From Paenibacillus pinistramenti (GTDB lineage Bacteria > Bacillota > Bacilli > Paenibacillales > Paenibacillaceae), in assembly GCF_005869875.1 (NCBI RefSeq), contig NZ_VAWG01000014.1, positions 1-64,000 on the forward strand: a stretch of 64,000 nt of DNA, in the 5' to 3' direction. The notes beneath the pieces are model-generated. The model was not told the DNA's origin. It saw nothing but the letters and a program-made list of their open reading frames with translations, and did no database searches. This document shows, one piece after another, positions 17,453 through 25,658 of the stretch (positions are counted from its first letter, which is position 1; the number at the start of each line of letters is the position of its first letter). The position numbers and the translations under genes are program-made.

Positions 17453-18082
17453 ATGAGCAGACTCGGCATTATCCTCGCAGGCGGCCAGTCGCGGAGAATG
17501 GGAACCCCTAAAGCGCTTCTCCGGATTCAGGGCAAAGCCGTAATCAGCACTATTATTGAAGCCATGTCGCCTCTGTGCGAGCAGGTGGTCATTTCAGCGG
17601 ACAACCAGGAGCTGTATGAATTTACAGGTCTGCCCGTAGTCCCTGACCAGTATACCGGGGCCGGCCCGCTGGCAGGCCTTCACGCTGCCTTATCTTATTC
17701 TGGGCAGGAATGGAATCTGGTATGCTCCTGCGACCATCCTTTTGTGAGCAGCCTGCTGTTCGGCGGCCTGATTGCAGCGGCAGAGCAGGCGGGCGAAGAG
17801 GTGGATGCCATCATTCCGTTCTGGGAAGGAGAGCTGCAGCCGCTTGCCGCGGTGTACCGGGGCCGTGCCCTGGCCCGGCTGGCTGACTGCCTGGAGAATG
17901 GCGAGCGGCGTGTCCAGGACTGGACCAGCCGGTTAAACATCAAGCAGGCGTCGCTCGAGGAATTGGTTGATACCACAGGCACCGGCTGGAATAAGGCTTT
18001 GTTCAATATGAACAATCCGGAGGATTATGAGGAGGCGCTGCGGCTTGCGGAGAGCCTGCCTTCTCAAGCAGAGCTGCATTAA
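17453..18082 (+). CDS. mobA: Molybdenum cofactor guanylyltransferase
   Basis: Transfers GMP from GTP to molybdopterin to give the guanine dinucleotide cofactor used by DMSO-reductase-family enzymes. The GTP-binding N-terminus reads LAGGQSRRMGTPKALL (GGxSxRMGxxK), followed by PVVPDQYTGAGPLAGLHAAL and CDHPFV in place of the usual CDxPF/L metal motif. 209 aa, soluble. ATG 17453 follows AGGGTGGAG; an ATG at 17429 in frame has no site. Its client is probably the molybdopterin oxidoreductase at 8.6-10.7 kb, though other molybdoenzymes may exist outside the window. Confidence 0.88.
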   Translation: MSRLGIILAGGQSRRMGTPKALLRIQGKAVISTIIEAMSPLCEQVVISADNQELYEFTGLPVVPDQYTGAGPLAGLHAALSYSGQEWNLVCSCDHPFVSSLLFGGLIAAAEQAGEEVDAIIPFWEGELQPLAAVYRGRALARLADCLENGERRVQDWTSRLNIKQASLEELVDTTGTGWNKALFNMNNPEDYEEALRLAESLPSQAELH

Positions 18083-18110
18083 AGGACTCCGGCCATTTGG
18101 GTAAAAAGAA

Positions 18111-18148
18111 AGGGAAGCCCCGAAGCGGCAACACTTCAGGGCTTCCCT
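18111..18148. terminator. Bidirectional terminator between mobA and the RND exporter gene
   Basis: AGGGAAGCCC...GGGCTTCCCT, with an inner GAAG/CTTC stem. A-rich sequence before it and T-rich sequence after it serve both strands. Confidence 0.85.
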
Positions 18149-18179
18149 ATTCTATTTTTCATACAATCCCAGCAGGTGC

Positions 18180-21100
18180 TTAGTCTTCCTGCTCAGCCAG
18201 GCTCCGGCGGCGGAACTTGGCAAGGAATTCGTACACGACCGGTACGATCACCAGTGTGAGCAGTGTGGAGCTCACGAGGCCGCCGATGACGGTCACGCCA
18301 AGACCTTTGGAAATGACGCCCGCGCTATTCTCCCAGCCGAATACGAGCGGCAGCAGTGCGCCGATGGTGGCGATGGCTGTCATCAGGATCGGACGAAGAC
18401 GAGTTGCACCGGCTTCAAGCAGGGCTTCGCGTGTCGAAAGTCCTTCGCGTTCTTTGTGAATGACGCGGTCGATCAGGACGATGGCGTTCGTTACCACGAT
18501 ACCGATCAGCATCAGTCCGCCCATCAGGGACGAGACGTTCAGCGTATCGCCGGAGATCAGAAGCGCGATCAGCGCACCGATCACGGTGAACGGCAGCGAG
18601 AACAGAATAGCGAACGGAGCGAGCGCTCCGCCGAATGTCACGACGAGCACGAAGTAGACGATTGCGATCGCCGCACCCATGGCAAGGCCGAGCTGGGTGA
18701 ATGTGTCGTTGATCTGCTCGGTCACACCGCCGAACTCAACGGTTACGCCTTCAGGCTTCTTCAGGTCGTCGATTTGTGCTTCCAGGTCCTTCGATACGCC
18801 GCTGACGTCTTTGGCCAGAATATTGGCTGTAATCTCAACGACGGTTTTACCGTTCAGACTGGAGATGGAATCCGGCGACGTTCCTTGTTCAACCTTGGCA
18901 ACCTCTTTGATCGGAACCTGGATGCCGAGCGGCGAGGTCAGGGTTTGATTTTCAATGTCGCTGATGCTGCTGTAAGTCTTGCTGTCGGTTTTGACATGGA
19001 CTTCATATTCCTTGTCGTCAATATCAACGGTGGTCAGAACCGGCTCCGTAGTGACAGGTGCCAATGCCATAGCCATTTGTCCTGCGGTCAAGCCAAGCGA
19101 ACTGAGCTTCGCCTGATCTGCCAGCAGCGTGTACTGGTCATAACCTTGGGACAGGCTGGATTCGGCTTTCTCGAAATCGGCGGTATCCTTCTGAACAAGC
19201 TGAAGGATCTGATCGGCGAAAGGCTTGATCTGATCAATGCTGTCGCCAAAGATCTGAACGGTCAATTGGCTGCCGCCGAGTCCGCCGCTGGCGCCGGTAT
19301 TCATCTCGGACCAGGTTCCGTAAGGGACCTCTTTGGTCAATTTAGCAACGAGATCCTCTTTCACCTGATCGAAGTTCTTGGTGTCGCTCTCATAGTTGGC
19401 ATAGAACAGCGCCGATTTGGAAGGTCCCGGGCTGAGCGGGTTGCTGCCGCCTACCGAATACTGCATGCTGACCAAATCCGGCTGTGCCAGAATGATTTTC
19501 TCCGCGGCGAGGGCATGTTCTTTGACTTCTTCCAGCGTATCTCCCGCTTCCGGTGAGAAGGTAACCATTACATATTTGTCTTCCTGGTCAGGAAGGAAGC
19601 TCTTGCCGAGGAACGGCAGAGTCACAAGGCTGCCGAGGAGCACAACAAGGGCAAGGACGAACGTGATCAGCTTATGGGAGAGCGACCAGCCCAGAATCCG
19701 TTTGTAGCTGCGGGCGAGCGCGCCCGGCTTCTCCTCGTGATCATGCGTCTTCTTAAGGCCGTTGCGGAACAAAGTGTGCGCCAGCGCCGGCACCAGCGTA
19801 ACCGCCACAAGCAGGGACGCCAGCAGGGCGAACACCATGGTCAGGGCAAACGGCATAAACAGCTCGCCGACCATACCGCTGACAAAAGCAAGCGGCAGGA
19901 ATACCGCGATGGTGACGATCGTCGAGGAGGCGATTGGAATAAACATCTCGCGGGTCGCTTCCAGGATCAGCTTGCGGCCCTTCAGCCGTTCGCCGGTCAG
20001 AGACATGCGGCGGTAAATATTCTCGATGACAACGATGGAGTCGTCCACGACCCGGCCGATGGCTACGGTCATGGCGCCGAGCGACATCATGTTCAGCGTA
20101 ATGTCCATCTGGCGCAGCGCAAGAATGGCAATCAGCAGCGACAGCGGAATGGAGATGATCGCGATGATCGTCGAGCGCAGGTTGCGCAGGAAGATCATGA
20201 TAATCAGAACGGCGAACAAGGCGCCGAACAAGGCTTTGAACAGCATCGTGTTGACGGAATCCTCAATCGGCTTGCCCTGGTCCAGCAAAATCGTCAAATC
20301 AAGGTCCGGATTGTCCTTCTTGATCTGATCGACGGTGTCTTTGACTTCATTTACAACGTCAACCGTGTTGGCGTCATTGGTTTTGACAATCTGGATGCCG
20401 AGCGATTCTTTCCCGTTCGTACGGGAAACGGACTCGGCTTCGCCGGTCACCTCGATCTTGGCAATCTGATCCAAAGTGATCGTTGGAAGTCCGGCTGCAG
20501 ATGCAGCGCCTGCAGAAGCGCCAGTGTCTGCCGCGGCTCCTGTGCTGCCGGCTGTGCCAGCGGCTCCGGCTGCCGAGCTGCCCGCAGATGCGCCGCTTTG
20601 GGCACCGGAGGATGCTGAAGGCACGAGCGGGATTTCAAGCTTTTTCAAATCGTCGAGGGTTGTAATGTTACCGTCTACCACAACGGCTTTCTGGGATTTG
20701 TCCAGTTCAAACAAACCAAGAGGAGCATGGACGGACGAAGCCTGGATGAGCTGCTGGACCGTATCCTCTGTCAGGCCAAGCTCAGCCATTTTGGCAGTGT
20801 CGTAGGTAAGCTCGACGTTCTTGGTGTACTGGCCTGCGATCTGTACGGATGCAACGCCGTCCAGGTCTTCCAGCTCCGGCTGGATGTCGTTCTCAGCGAG
20901 GCGCGTCAGCTGCTCCAGATCATTGGAGCCGTTGGAGGCAATGCTGAGGGAAATCACTGGCAGGGAGCTCAGGCTGAAGCGGGAAATCTGCGGCTTCTGT
21001 ACGCCGTCAGGCAGCGTGATGCTGGTGATGGCCTCGCGGAGTGCGGCAGAAGCGTTGTCCAAATCCGCGCCGTAGTCATACTCAACTGTAATGGAAGAAG

Positions 21101-21365
21101 CATTCTCCATGGAGGTTGAGTTCACATTTTTGACCCCTTCAAGGTTGCGGATCTTCTGCTCCAGTGGAACGGTAACGTCATTCTGAACGCCTTCCGGCGC
21201 GGCTCCCGGATCTACGGTCGTAACCGTCAGATAAGGAATGCTGATGTTCGGAATCGTCTCCTGCTTCATGGTCAGGCCGCTGTACAAGCCTGCGGCGACC
21301 ACAATGATGGTCAGGAACCAGATCGCGAACTTGTTCCTCAGGGAAAAATTAATGATGCCTTTCAT
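18180..21365 (-). CDS. swrC: RND-family efflux permease, SwrC/YerP-like
   Basis: Proton-driven exporter of 1061 aa with the AcrB-type layout: helix 1 at the N-terminus (FAIWFLTIIVVAAGL), two large extracytoplasmic loops, and helices 2-6 and 8-12. The proton-relay helix 4 carries VGRVVDDSIVVIEN, with the adjacent Asp pair. B. subtilis SwrC, of the same size, exports surfactin and is repressed by the TetR protein YerO encoded beside it. The same pairing here is the basis of the symbol. An Ala/Ser/Gly-rich insert of about 44 residues (around 248-292) interrupts the first periplasmic-type domain. ATG 21365 has GAGGA eight bases upstream; GTG 21380 would overlap that site. No membrane-fusion partner is encoded nearby. 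Confidence 0.87.
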   Translation of the reverse strand: MKGIINFSLRNKFAIWFLTIIVVAAGLYSGLTMKQETIPNISIPYLTVTTVDPGAAPEGVQNDVTVPLEQKIRNLEGVKNVNSTSMENASSITVEYDYGADLDNASAALREAITSITLPDGVQKPQISRFSLSSLPVISLSIASNGSNDLEQLTRLAENDIQPELEDLDGVASVQIAGQYTKNVELTYDTAKMAELGLTEDTVQQLIQASSVHAPLGLFELDKSQKAVVVDGNITTLDDLKKLEIPLVPSASSGAQSGASAGSSAAGAAGTAGSTGAAADTGASAGAASAAGLPTITLDQIAKIEVTGEAESVSRTNGKESLGIQIVKTNDANTVDVVNEVKDTVDQIKKDNPDLDLTILLDQGKPIEDSVNTMLFKALFGALFAVLIIMIFLRNLRSTIIAIISIPLSLLIAILALRQMDITLNMMSLGAMTVAIGRVVDDSIVVIENIYRRMSLTGERLKGRKLILEATREMFIPIASSTIVTIAVFLPLAFVSGMVGELFMPFALTMVFALLASLLVAVTLVPALAHTLFRNGLKKTHDHEEKPGALARSYKRILGWSLSHKLITFVLALVVLLGSLVTLPFLGKSFLPDQEDKYVMVTFSPEAGDTLEEVKEHALAAEKIILAQPDLVSMQYSVGGSNPLSPGPSKSALFYANYESDTKNFDQVKEDLVAKLTKEVPYGTWSEMNTGASGGLGGSQLTVQIFGDSIDQIKPFADQILQLVQKDTADFEKAESSLSQGYDQYTLLADQAKLSSLGLTAGQMAMALAPVTTEPVLTTVDIDDKEYEVHVKTDSKTYSSISDIENQTLTSPLGIQVPIKEVAKVEQGTSPDSISSLNGKTVVEITANILAKDVSGVSKDLEAQIDDLKKPEGVTVEFGGVTEQINDTFTQLGLAMGAAIAIVYFVLVVTFGGALAPFAILFSLPFTVIGALIALLISGDTLNVSSLMGGLMLIGIVVTNAIVLIDRVIHKEREGLSTREALLEAGATRLRPILMTAIATIGALLPLVFGWENSAGVISKGLGVTVIGGLVSSTLLTLVIVPVVYEFLAKFRRRSLAEQED

Positions 21366-21420
21366 AATGGTTGTCCTCACTCCTTATTTGTCTCTTTCTT
21401 CTCAAAAAATCCCTCAATAA

Positions 21421-21540
21421 CGGCCTGGAGGCGAACGAACGGCCTCATGGTCGGCCCGGCAGCAGACAAGGCGGCCTGGAAAAAGTCTAGGGCAGCCCAG
21501 GCATCGGCCTGGAGGCAGCCCCTCAGCGGCCCGGCAGCAG
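21421..21540. repeat. Decayed internal duplication between the TetR and RND genes
   Basis: CGGCCTGGAGGC occurs at 21421-21432 and 21505-21516, and CGGCCCGGCAGCAG at 21452-21465 and 21527-21540. The spacings differ (84 and 75 bases), as expected of an old tandem duplication with a deletion. The stretch continues the 3' end of the TetR gene. Confidence 0.6.
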
Positions 21541-21542
21541 CC

Positions 21543-22475
21543 TCAGCCTGAACCGGTGCGCTCGATCGCCGCCTGAACAAGCTGTTTGAGCTCCCGGTAG
21601 CCTGCCTGTGCAGACTCGTCCCCCTCAAGATGGCCGAGATTAGATAACATGCCGGTCAGTATGGCTTTCCTTGGCTCCGGCCTGAGGAATTCCTCTCCCA
21701 GAATGGATAAGCTTTCATACGTATCATCCGCCGTCTGGGTTCCACCTTGTTTGCCGGCCGGCAGCTGGCGCAGCTCCTGAATCACCTGCAGCGGATGGCG
21801 CGGGGCCTCCGGCAGCTCCGAGGATTCCTTCTCAATCCACCAGTCAAGCGCCTTGGGGGTGATGAGCGGATCTTTGCCTCTGTTCATGTAGAGGCCCGCA
21901 GTATGATCAATCAGTTCAATTAAGTGCCCGGCTACCCGTTCAAGTGAAAAGGGCAGAGAAGTGAACAGAAACAGCAGCTGAATGCAGGAGCTGAGCATGC
22001 CGTGAATCAGCAGCAGCAGGTCGCCCAGATACGGGGAGACAGCCGGGCCGTAGATTTCCGACATTTTCCCCTTCAGCAGAAGCAGCAGCTTCAGATTATT
22101 CCGGCGCATATGCTCATGCTGGTCCGGCAGCTTGCCGGCATCCGAATACTCCATGAACTGCATCTTCAGATACTCGCGTAATTCCACGACCTGGCTCAGC
22201 AGGACAACGATCTGTTTCTGCAGCTTCTCTCTCGGAGTCAGTCCCGGCGCATGCTCGGCCAGCTGCATCTGGTCTTCGAGCTTCTTGAAGCAGTAGTTGT
22301 AAATGGCGGCTTCAAGCTCCTCCTTCGATTTAAAATGAAGGTAGAGGCTGCCTTTGGAAATCCCGCACAAATCGGCTATATCCTGCATCGAAGTCGTCCG
22401 GGCTCCTTTGGTCGAGAAGAGTCTAAGCGCCGTCCGTATGATTAATTGTTTCTTATCTGCCGATTTATCCGACAA
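21543..22475 (-). CDS. TetR/AcrR-family regulator of the RND exporter (YerO-like)
   Basis: Repressor-type DNA-binding protein of 310 aa. The N-terminal HTH is ALRLFSTKGARTTSMQDIAD followed by GISKGSLYLHFKSKEEL. The remaining 240 residues form the helical ligand domain, longer than the usual 190-220 because of a C-terminal extension. The start is TTG 22475, with AAAGAGGTG ten bases upstream. It lies upstream of the RND gene on the same strand, so both may be one transcript. A TGAC-N6-GTCA palindrome in its own promoter region is the probable operator. Confidence 0.83.
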   Translation of the reverse strand: MSDKSADKKQLIIRTALRLFSTKGARTTSMQDIADLCGISKGSLYLHFKSKEELEAAIYNYCFKKLEDQMQLAEHAPGLTPREKLQKQIVVLLSQVVELREYLKMQFMEYSDAGKLPDQHEHMRRNNLKLLLLLKGKMSEIYGPAVSPYLGDLLLLIHGMLSSCIQLLFLFTSLPFSLERVAGHLIELIDHTAGLYMNRGKDPLITPKALDWWIEKESSELPEAPRHPLQVIQELRQLPAGKQGGTQTADDTYESLSILGEEFLRPEPRKAILTGMLSNLGHLEGDESAQAGYRELKQLVQAAIERTGSG

Positions 22476-22531
22476 AGATTATGCGCACCTCTTTCTGGCT
22501 GGAGAGTTTTCTGACTATAGAGTTCTTCAAA

Positions 22532-22545
22532 TGACTAAAAGGTCA
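22532..22545 (-). promoter_or_regulatory. Candidate TetR operator upstream of the RND regulator gene
   Basis: TGACTAAAAGGTCA is an inverted repeat (TGAC-N6-GTCA). A further TGACTA half-site lies exactly 20 bases away (22512), two helical turns. The position fits autoregulation by the TetR protein encoded directly downstream. Confidence 0.5.
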
Positions 22546-22560
22546 AGCTGATTATAGTAT

Positions 22561-22594
22561 AAAAAATAGCCCATTACAATTGTCATGTAATGAG
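22561..22594 (-). terminator. Terminator overlapping the end of the second SMR gene
   Basis: On the minus strand GCTCATTACA pairs with TGTAATGGGC around a short loop, followed by TATTTTTT. The TGA stop codon of the SMR gene (22583-22585) is in the loop, so the last coding bases form the 5' arm. Confidence 0.8.
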
Positions 22595-22900
22595 CTTTAA
22601 TCCTACAGCCGAGGCCAGAATGACAGCGATGCAGAGCATCCGCGTCCAGGTCTTGGACTCGCCGAACAGAAACATGCCGACAAGGGCGCTTCCCACGGTG
22701 CCGATGCCGGTCCAGACGGCGTAGGCGGTGCCCATCGGCAGGGAGCCCATGGCGTAGGTCAGCAGCGAGAAGCTGCCTGCGAAGGAGACGAGAAGCAGCA
22801 GATACGAAACAAGGTTCCTCCGGCTGCGCGCAATCCGGTTCATGCCGATCACGCCCAATACTTCGCAGCAGCCCGCCAGCACAAGAGATATCCAGGCCAT
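22583..22900 (-). CDS. Small multidrug resistance (SMR) transporter, subunit 2
   Basis: Four-helix membrane protein of 105 aa of the EmrE/SugE family. The first helix carries the essential Glu in LAGCCEVLGVIGMNR, and GTAYAVWTGIGTVGSALVG is the family signature in helix 3. It starts four bases after the preceding SMR gene, with AAGGAGG inside that gene's end. Adjacent unequal SMR genes usually make a heterodimer, as in Bacillus YkkCD or YvdRS, exporting cationic compounds or guanidinium. No guanidine riboswitch is seen upstream. Confidence 0.88.
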   Translation of the reverse strand: MAWISLVLAGCCEVLGVIGMNRIARSRRNLVSYLLLLVSFAGSFSLLTYAMGSLPMGTAYAVWTGIGTVGSALVGMFLFGESKTWTRMLCIAVILASAVGLKLIT

Positions 22901-22904
22901 CTGT

Positions 22905-23240
22905 TCAGTGCGCCTCCTTTTCCTGCCGGTCGGTGACCAGCTTCAGTCCGATAACCCCGCACAGCAGCAGGGCGATCAGCAGCACCTTGAGCAGCGCAAA
23001 CGGTTCATGGAAAAAAATCATCTCGGCCAGCACCGTCCCCGCGGTGCCGAGACCTGTAAATACGGCATATACGGTTCCGACCGGCAGCCGCTTGGAAGCG
23101 GCAATAATCAGGTAGAAGCTGACCGCAATGCCGAGAAAAGTAGCCAGCCACTCCCACCAGCTGGAAGCGTGTTTAAGCCCCGATACCCAGACAACCTCAA
23201 CGAGGCCGCCGATCAGGACATATAACCAGTTCCGGTTCAT
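22905..23240 (-). CDS. Small multidrug resistance (SMR) transporter, subunit 1
   Basis: Four-helix SMR protein of 111 aa, with the helix 1 Glu in [14 protein letters not shown] and the signature [17 protein letters not shown]. It ends in a charged tail (DRQEKEAH) that probably lies in the cytoplasm. The start ATG (23240) overlaps the TetR stop as ATGA and is preceded by AAGGAG. The open frame extends much further upstream, but that part lies inside the TetR gene. Partner of the next SMR gene. Confidence 0.88.
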   Translation of the reverse strand: MNRNWLYVLIGGLVEVVWVSGLKHASSWWEWLATFLGIAVSFYLIIAASKRLPVGTVYAVFTGLGTAGTVLAEMIFFHEPFALLKVLLIALLLCGVIGLKLVTDRQEKEAH

Positions 23241-23866
23241 TCTTCTAAACTCCTTTGTTGTTCTAGGTGCGTGTTGTTCATGCTGCCGTCCTTCCCGCTG
23301 ATTCCCCGCCAAAATACCGGCCAGGCCAGCTCCAGCCTGCGCACGGAGCGCTCGGGGTAGTCGTAGAGCGTGTCTACGAGCACGCCGTCCGCCAGCGCCA
23401 TGAAAGCGGCAGCCGCCTGCTGAGGCCCGATCAGCGGACATTCCTCCATCTCCACTCGGAAAATAGCGGTGAGCCGCAGCTCCAGCTCATCCAGAAAGGG
23501 ATAAGCAGCCGCAAGCACCTCGCGGTACAGGGACTGCGGAGGGAAATAGCACGTCCGCAGCAGGAACTTCAGATCCTGGTTGTGGCGGTACTGCTCCAGC
23601 AGCATCTCCAGCAGTCCCTTCAGCCGCAGCTCCAGAGGCTGTCTGCGGTGAGCCGCATAATACCGCTTCATGCTGCGGCGCGCCTGCTGCACGGAGCGGG
23701 CCAGAACCTTGAGGAACAGATCCTCCTTGCTGCGGAAATGCGCATAAATCGAAGGCTTCTGGATACCGCACAGCTCGGCGATCCGGCGCAGCGAGGCGCC
23801 CTCAAAGCCCTGGGCAGCAAAGCATTCTCTTGAGGCGTCCAGCAGCTTGATTTTTCCGCTCTTCAT
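23237..23866 (-). CDS. TetR/AcrR-family regulator of the SMR operon
   Basis: Repressor of 209 aa, first gene of a TetR-SMR-SMR operon like yvdT-yvdS-yvdR of B. subtilis. The HTH reads [20 protein letters not shown] followed by FRSKEDLF. The ligand domain shows no homology that would name the inducer. AGGAGG is seven bases before ATG 23866. Translational coupling to the first transporter through an ATGA overlap keeps regulator and pump in proportion. An 18-bp perfect palindrome just upstream is the evident operator. Confidence 0.88.
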   Translation of the reverse strand: MKSGKIKLLDASRECFAAQGFEGASLRRIAELCGIQKPSIYAHFRSKEDLFLKVLARSVQQARRSMKRYYAAHRRQPLELRLKGLLEMLLEQYRHNQDLKFLLRTCYFPPQSLYREVLAAAYPFLDELELRLTAIFRVEMEECPLIGPQQAAAAFMALADGVLVDTLYDYPERSVRRLELAWPVFWRGISGKDGSMNNTHLEQQRSLEE

Positions 23867-23900
23867 CCCTAACCTCCTGTTCAGGCCCTAGCAAAATCTA

Positions 23901-23949
23901 ACCTAACGATCGTTAGGTAAATTCTTTCATGAACGGCTGTCATTGTCAA
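23901..23949 (-). promoter_or_regulatory. Promoter and palindromic operator of the TetR-SMR operon
   Basis: ACCTAACGATCGTTAGGT (23901-23918) is a perfect 18-bp palindrome. On the minus strand a -35 TTGACA (23944-23949) is followed after 17 bases by AAGAAT, a weak -10, and the palindrome lies right after it over the expected start site. A TetR dimer bound here would block transcription. Confidence 0.82.
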
Positions 23950-24074
23950 GCGGATAGAAATACCTGTCACTCGCTGATGAATTTTGATAGGAAGAATTTG
24001 TTTGTTCGTGTAATATAGACTAAGACAAATCTTCAGCGAATTTTCAGATTTAGACAGAGATCAAGGGGAATGAT

Positions 24075-25583
24075 ATGAGAAAAGGAATACAAATCTTTTT
24101 CATAACGGCTATTTTAATCGTCTTTTATTTGTTTGGCTTTAACTACTTCGGGAAGTTTGGCGGCACGCTGCTCAGTATCTTTCAGACGCTGACGGTGATT
24201 ACGATCGGACTGGCGATCTTTATGGAGAACCGCAACCCTTCCAGTACGCTGGCCTGGATTCTGGTGCTGGCCCTTCTGCCTGTAGTGGGTCTTATTCTGT
24301 ATTTCTTGATCGGCCAGAACTATTTCCGCAGAAGAAAGTACGACAAGAAAGCGCTGGAGGATATGGAGGCTTACGAGCGGATTGACCATAACGGGCTGGT
24401 GATCAAAGGGGAAGATTCGCGCTTCACCCTTGAACAGCAGAAGCTGATCCGGCTTTCGAAGAAGATGGCGCGCACGCCGGTTTCGCTCGCCAGCCGCACC
24501 TGGGTGCTTACGAACGGGGAGGAGACCTTCTCCTCGCTGCTGAGGGAGCTTAAGAAGGCTACGCATCATATTCATATGGAGTACTATATCTACCGCGCGG
24601 ACGATATCGGACGGGAGATTCAGCAGACACTGATCGAGAAAGCCAAAGAGGGCGTTGAAGTCCGGTTTATGTATGATGCGGTCGGGAGCATCGGCCTGTC
24701 CAAATCTTTTCTGAAGGAGATGCGCGATGCCGGAGTTCAAATCGGCGTCTTTGGCGCCGTCCGCTTTCTGGCCTTGTCCAGCCGGGTCAACTACCGCAAC
24801 CACCGGAAAATTGTTGTCATCGACGGCAAAACGGCGTTCATGGGCGGGCTGAATGTAGGCGATGAATATTTGAGCCGCAGCAAGACGTACGGCTTCTGGC
24901 GCGATACCCATATGCTCGTTAAGGGCGAGGCGGTGCGCACGCTGCAGATTATTTTTCTGCAGGATTGGAAATACGTCACCGGGCAGACCATCATGGGGCT
25001 GGAATACCTGTCGCCTGAGCTGGAGCAGAACTGCACCGGGGCAGTCCAGATTATTCCCAACGGACCGGATAACGAGAAGCGCTCGCTCAAAAATATTATC
25101 TTCAGCATGATCGTATCCGCCGAGAAATCGATCTGGATCGCCACGCCGTATTTTATTCCGGACGACGACATCCTGACGGCGCTTGAAATTGCGGCGCTGG
25201 CCGGACTGGACGTGCGGGTCTTATTTCCGGCCAAACCGGATAAATGGCTGCCGTTCCTGGCGTCCCACTCCTATTTCCCGTCCCTGCTGGAATCCGGGGT
25301 GAAGATCTACGAGTATGAGAAAGGATTCCTGCACTCCAAGCTGCTGATCGCTGACGGCAAAGTGGCGACCGTCGGCACGGCCAATATGGACATGCGAAGC
25401 TTCCACCTGAATTTCGAGGTGAATGCGCTGCTGGTCGGCACGGAGAGCGTCGACAAGATCGTAGCTGACTTCGAGCGTGACCTGCTGTCCACCCATTTGA
25501 TTGAACTGAACAGCTTTATGAAGAAGAAGATTGTCGTGCGCTTTATGGAATCAGCGGCCAGGCTCATGTCCCCGCTGCTCTAG
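24075..25583 (+). CDS. cls: Cardiolipin synthase (phospholipase D family)
   Basis: Condenses two phosphatidylglycerol molecules to cardiolipin and glycerol at the membrane. It is 502 aa with two N-terminal helices (about 7-26 and 36-82 with a break). The two HKD motifs are NHRKIVVIDGKTAFMGG and HSKLLIADGKVATVGTAN. Length and layout match bacterial ClsA. AAGGGGAATG precedes ATG 24075. Monocistronic, with a terminator right behind it. Several paralogues are common in this group, so the numbered symbol cannot be decided. Confidence 0.93.
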   Translation: MRKGIQIFFITAILIVFYLFGFNYFGKFGGTLLSIFQTLTVITIGLAIFMENRNPSSTLAWILVLALLPVVGLILYFLIGQNYFRRRKYDKKALEDMEAYERIDHNGLVIKGEDSRFTLEQQKLIRLSKKMARTPVSLASRTWVLTNGEETFSSLLRELKKATHHIHMEYYIYRADDIGREIQQTLIEKAKEGVEVRFMYDAVGSIGLSKSFLKEMRDAGVQIGVFGAVRFLALSSRVNYRNHRKIVVIDGKTAFMGGLNVGDEYLSRSKTYGFWRDTHMLVKGEAVRTLQIIFLQDWKYVTGQTIMGLEYLSPELEQNCTGAVQIIPNGPDNEKRSLKNIIFSMIVSAEKSIWIATPYFIPDDDILTALEIAALAGLDVRVLFPAKPDKWLPFLASHSYFPSLLESGVKIYEYEKGFLHSKLLIADGKVATVGTANMDMRSFHLNFEVNALLVGTESVDKIVADFERDLLSTHLIELNSFMKKKIVVRFMESAARLMSPLL

Positions 25584-25610
25584 CGGCAGTATGCTTGCGA
25601 AAAATACGTA

Positions 25611-25636
25611 AACCCTTCGGCGGAGGCCGAAGGGTT
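25611..25636. terminator. Terminator between cls and the convergent protease gene
   Basis: AACCCTTCGGC pairs with GCCGAAGGGTT, followed by six T. A second T-rich patch follows. Confidence 0.85.
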
Positions 25637-25658
25637 TTTTAGCTTTTTTAGCGCTGCG

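Noticed and set aside
18456-20618. Plus-strand frames of 366 and 314 aa opposite the RND gene
   Set aside because: Composition is His/Gln/Asp-rich without any family motif, as expected of a reverse-strand shadow of a long GC-biased gene.
23867-24000. Guanidine-I (ykkC) riboswitch before the SMR genes
   Set aside because: No core motif; the leader holds only a TetR-type palindrome and promoter.
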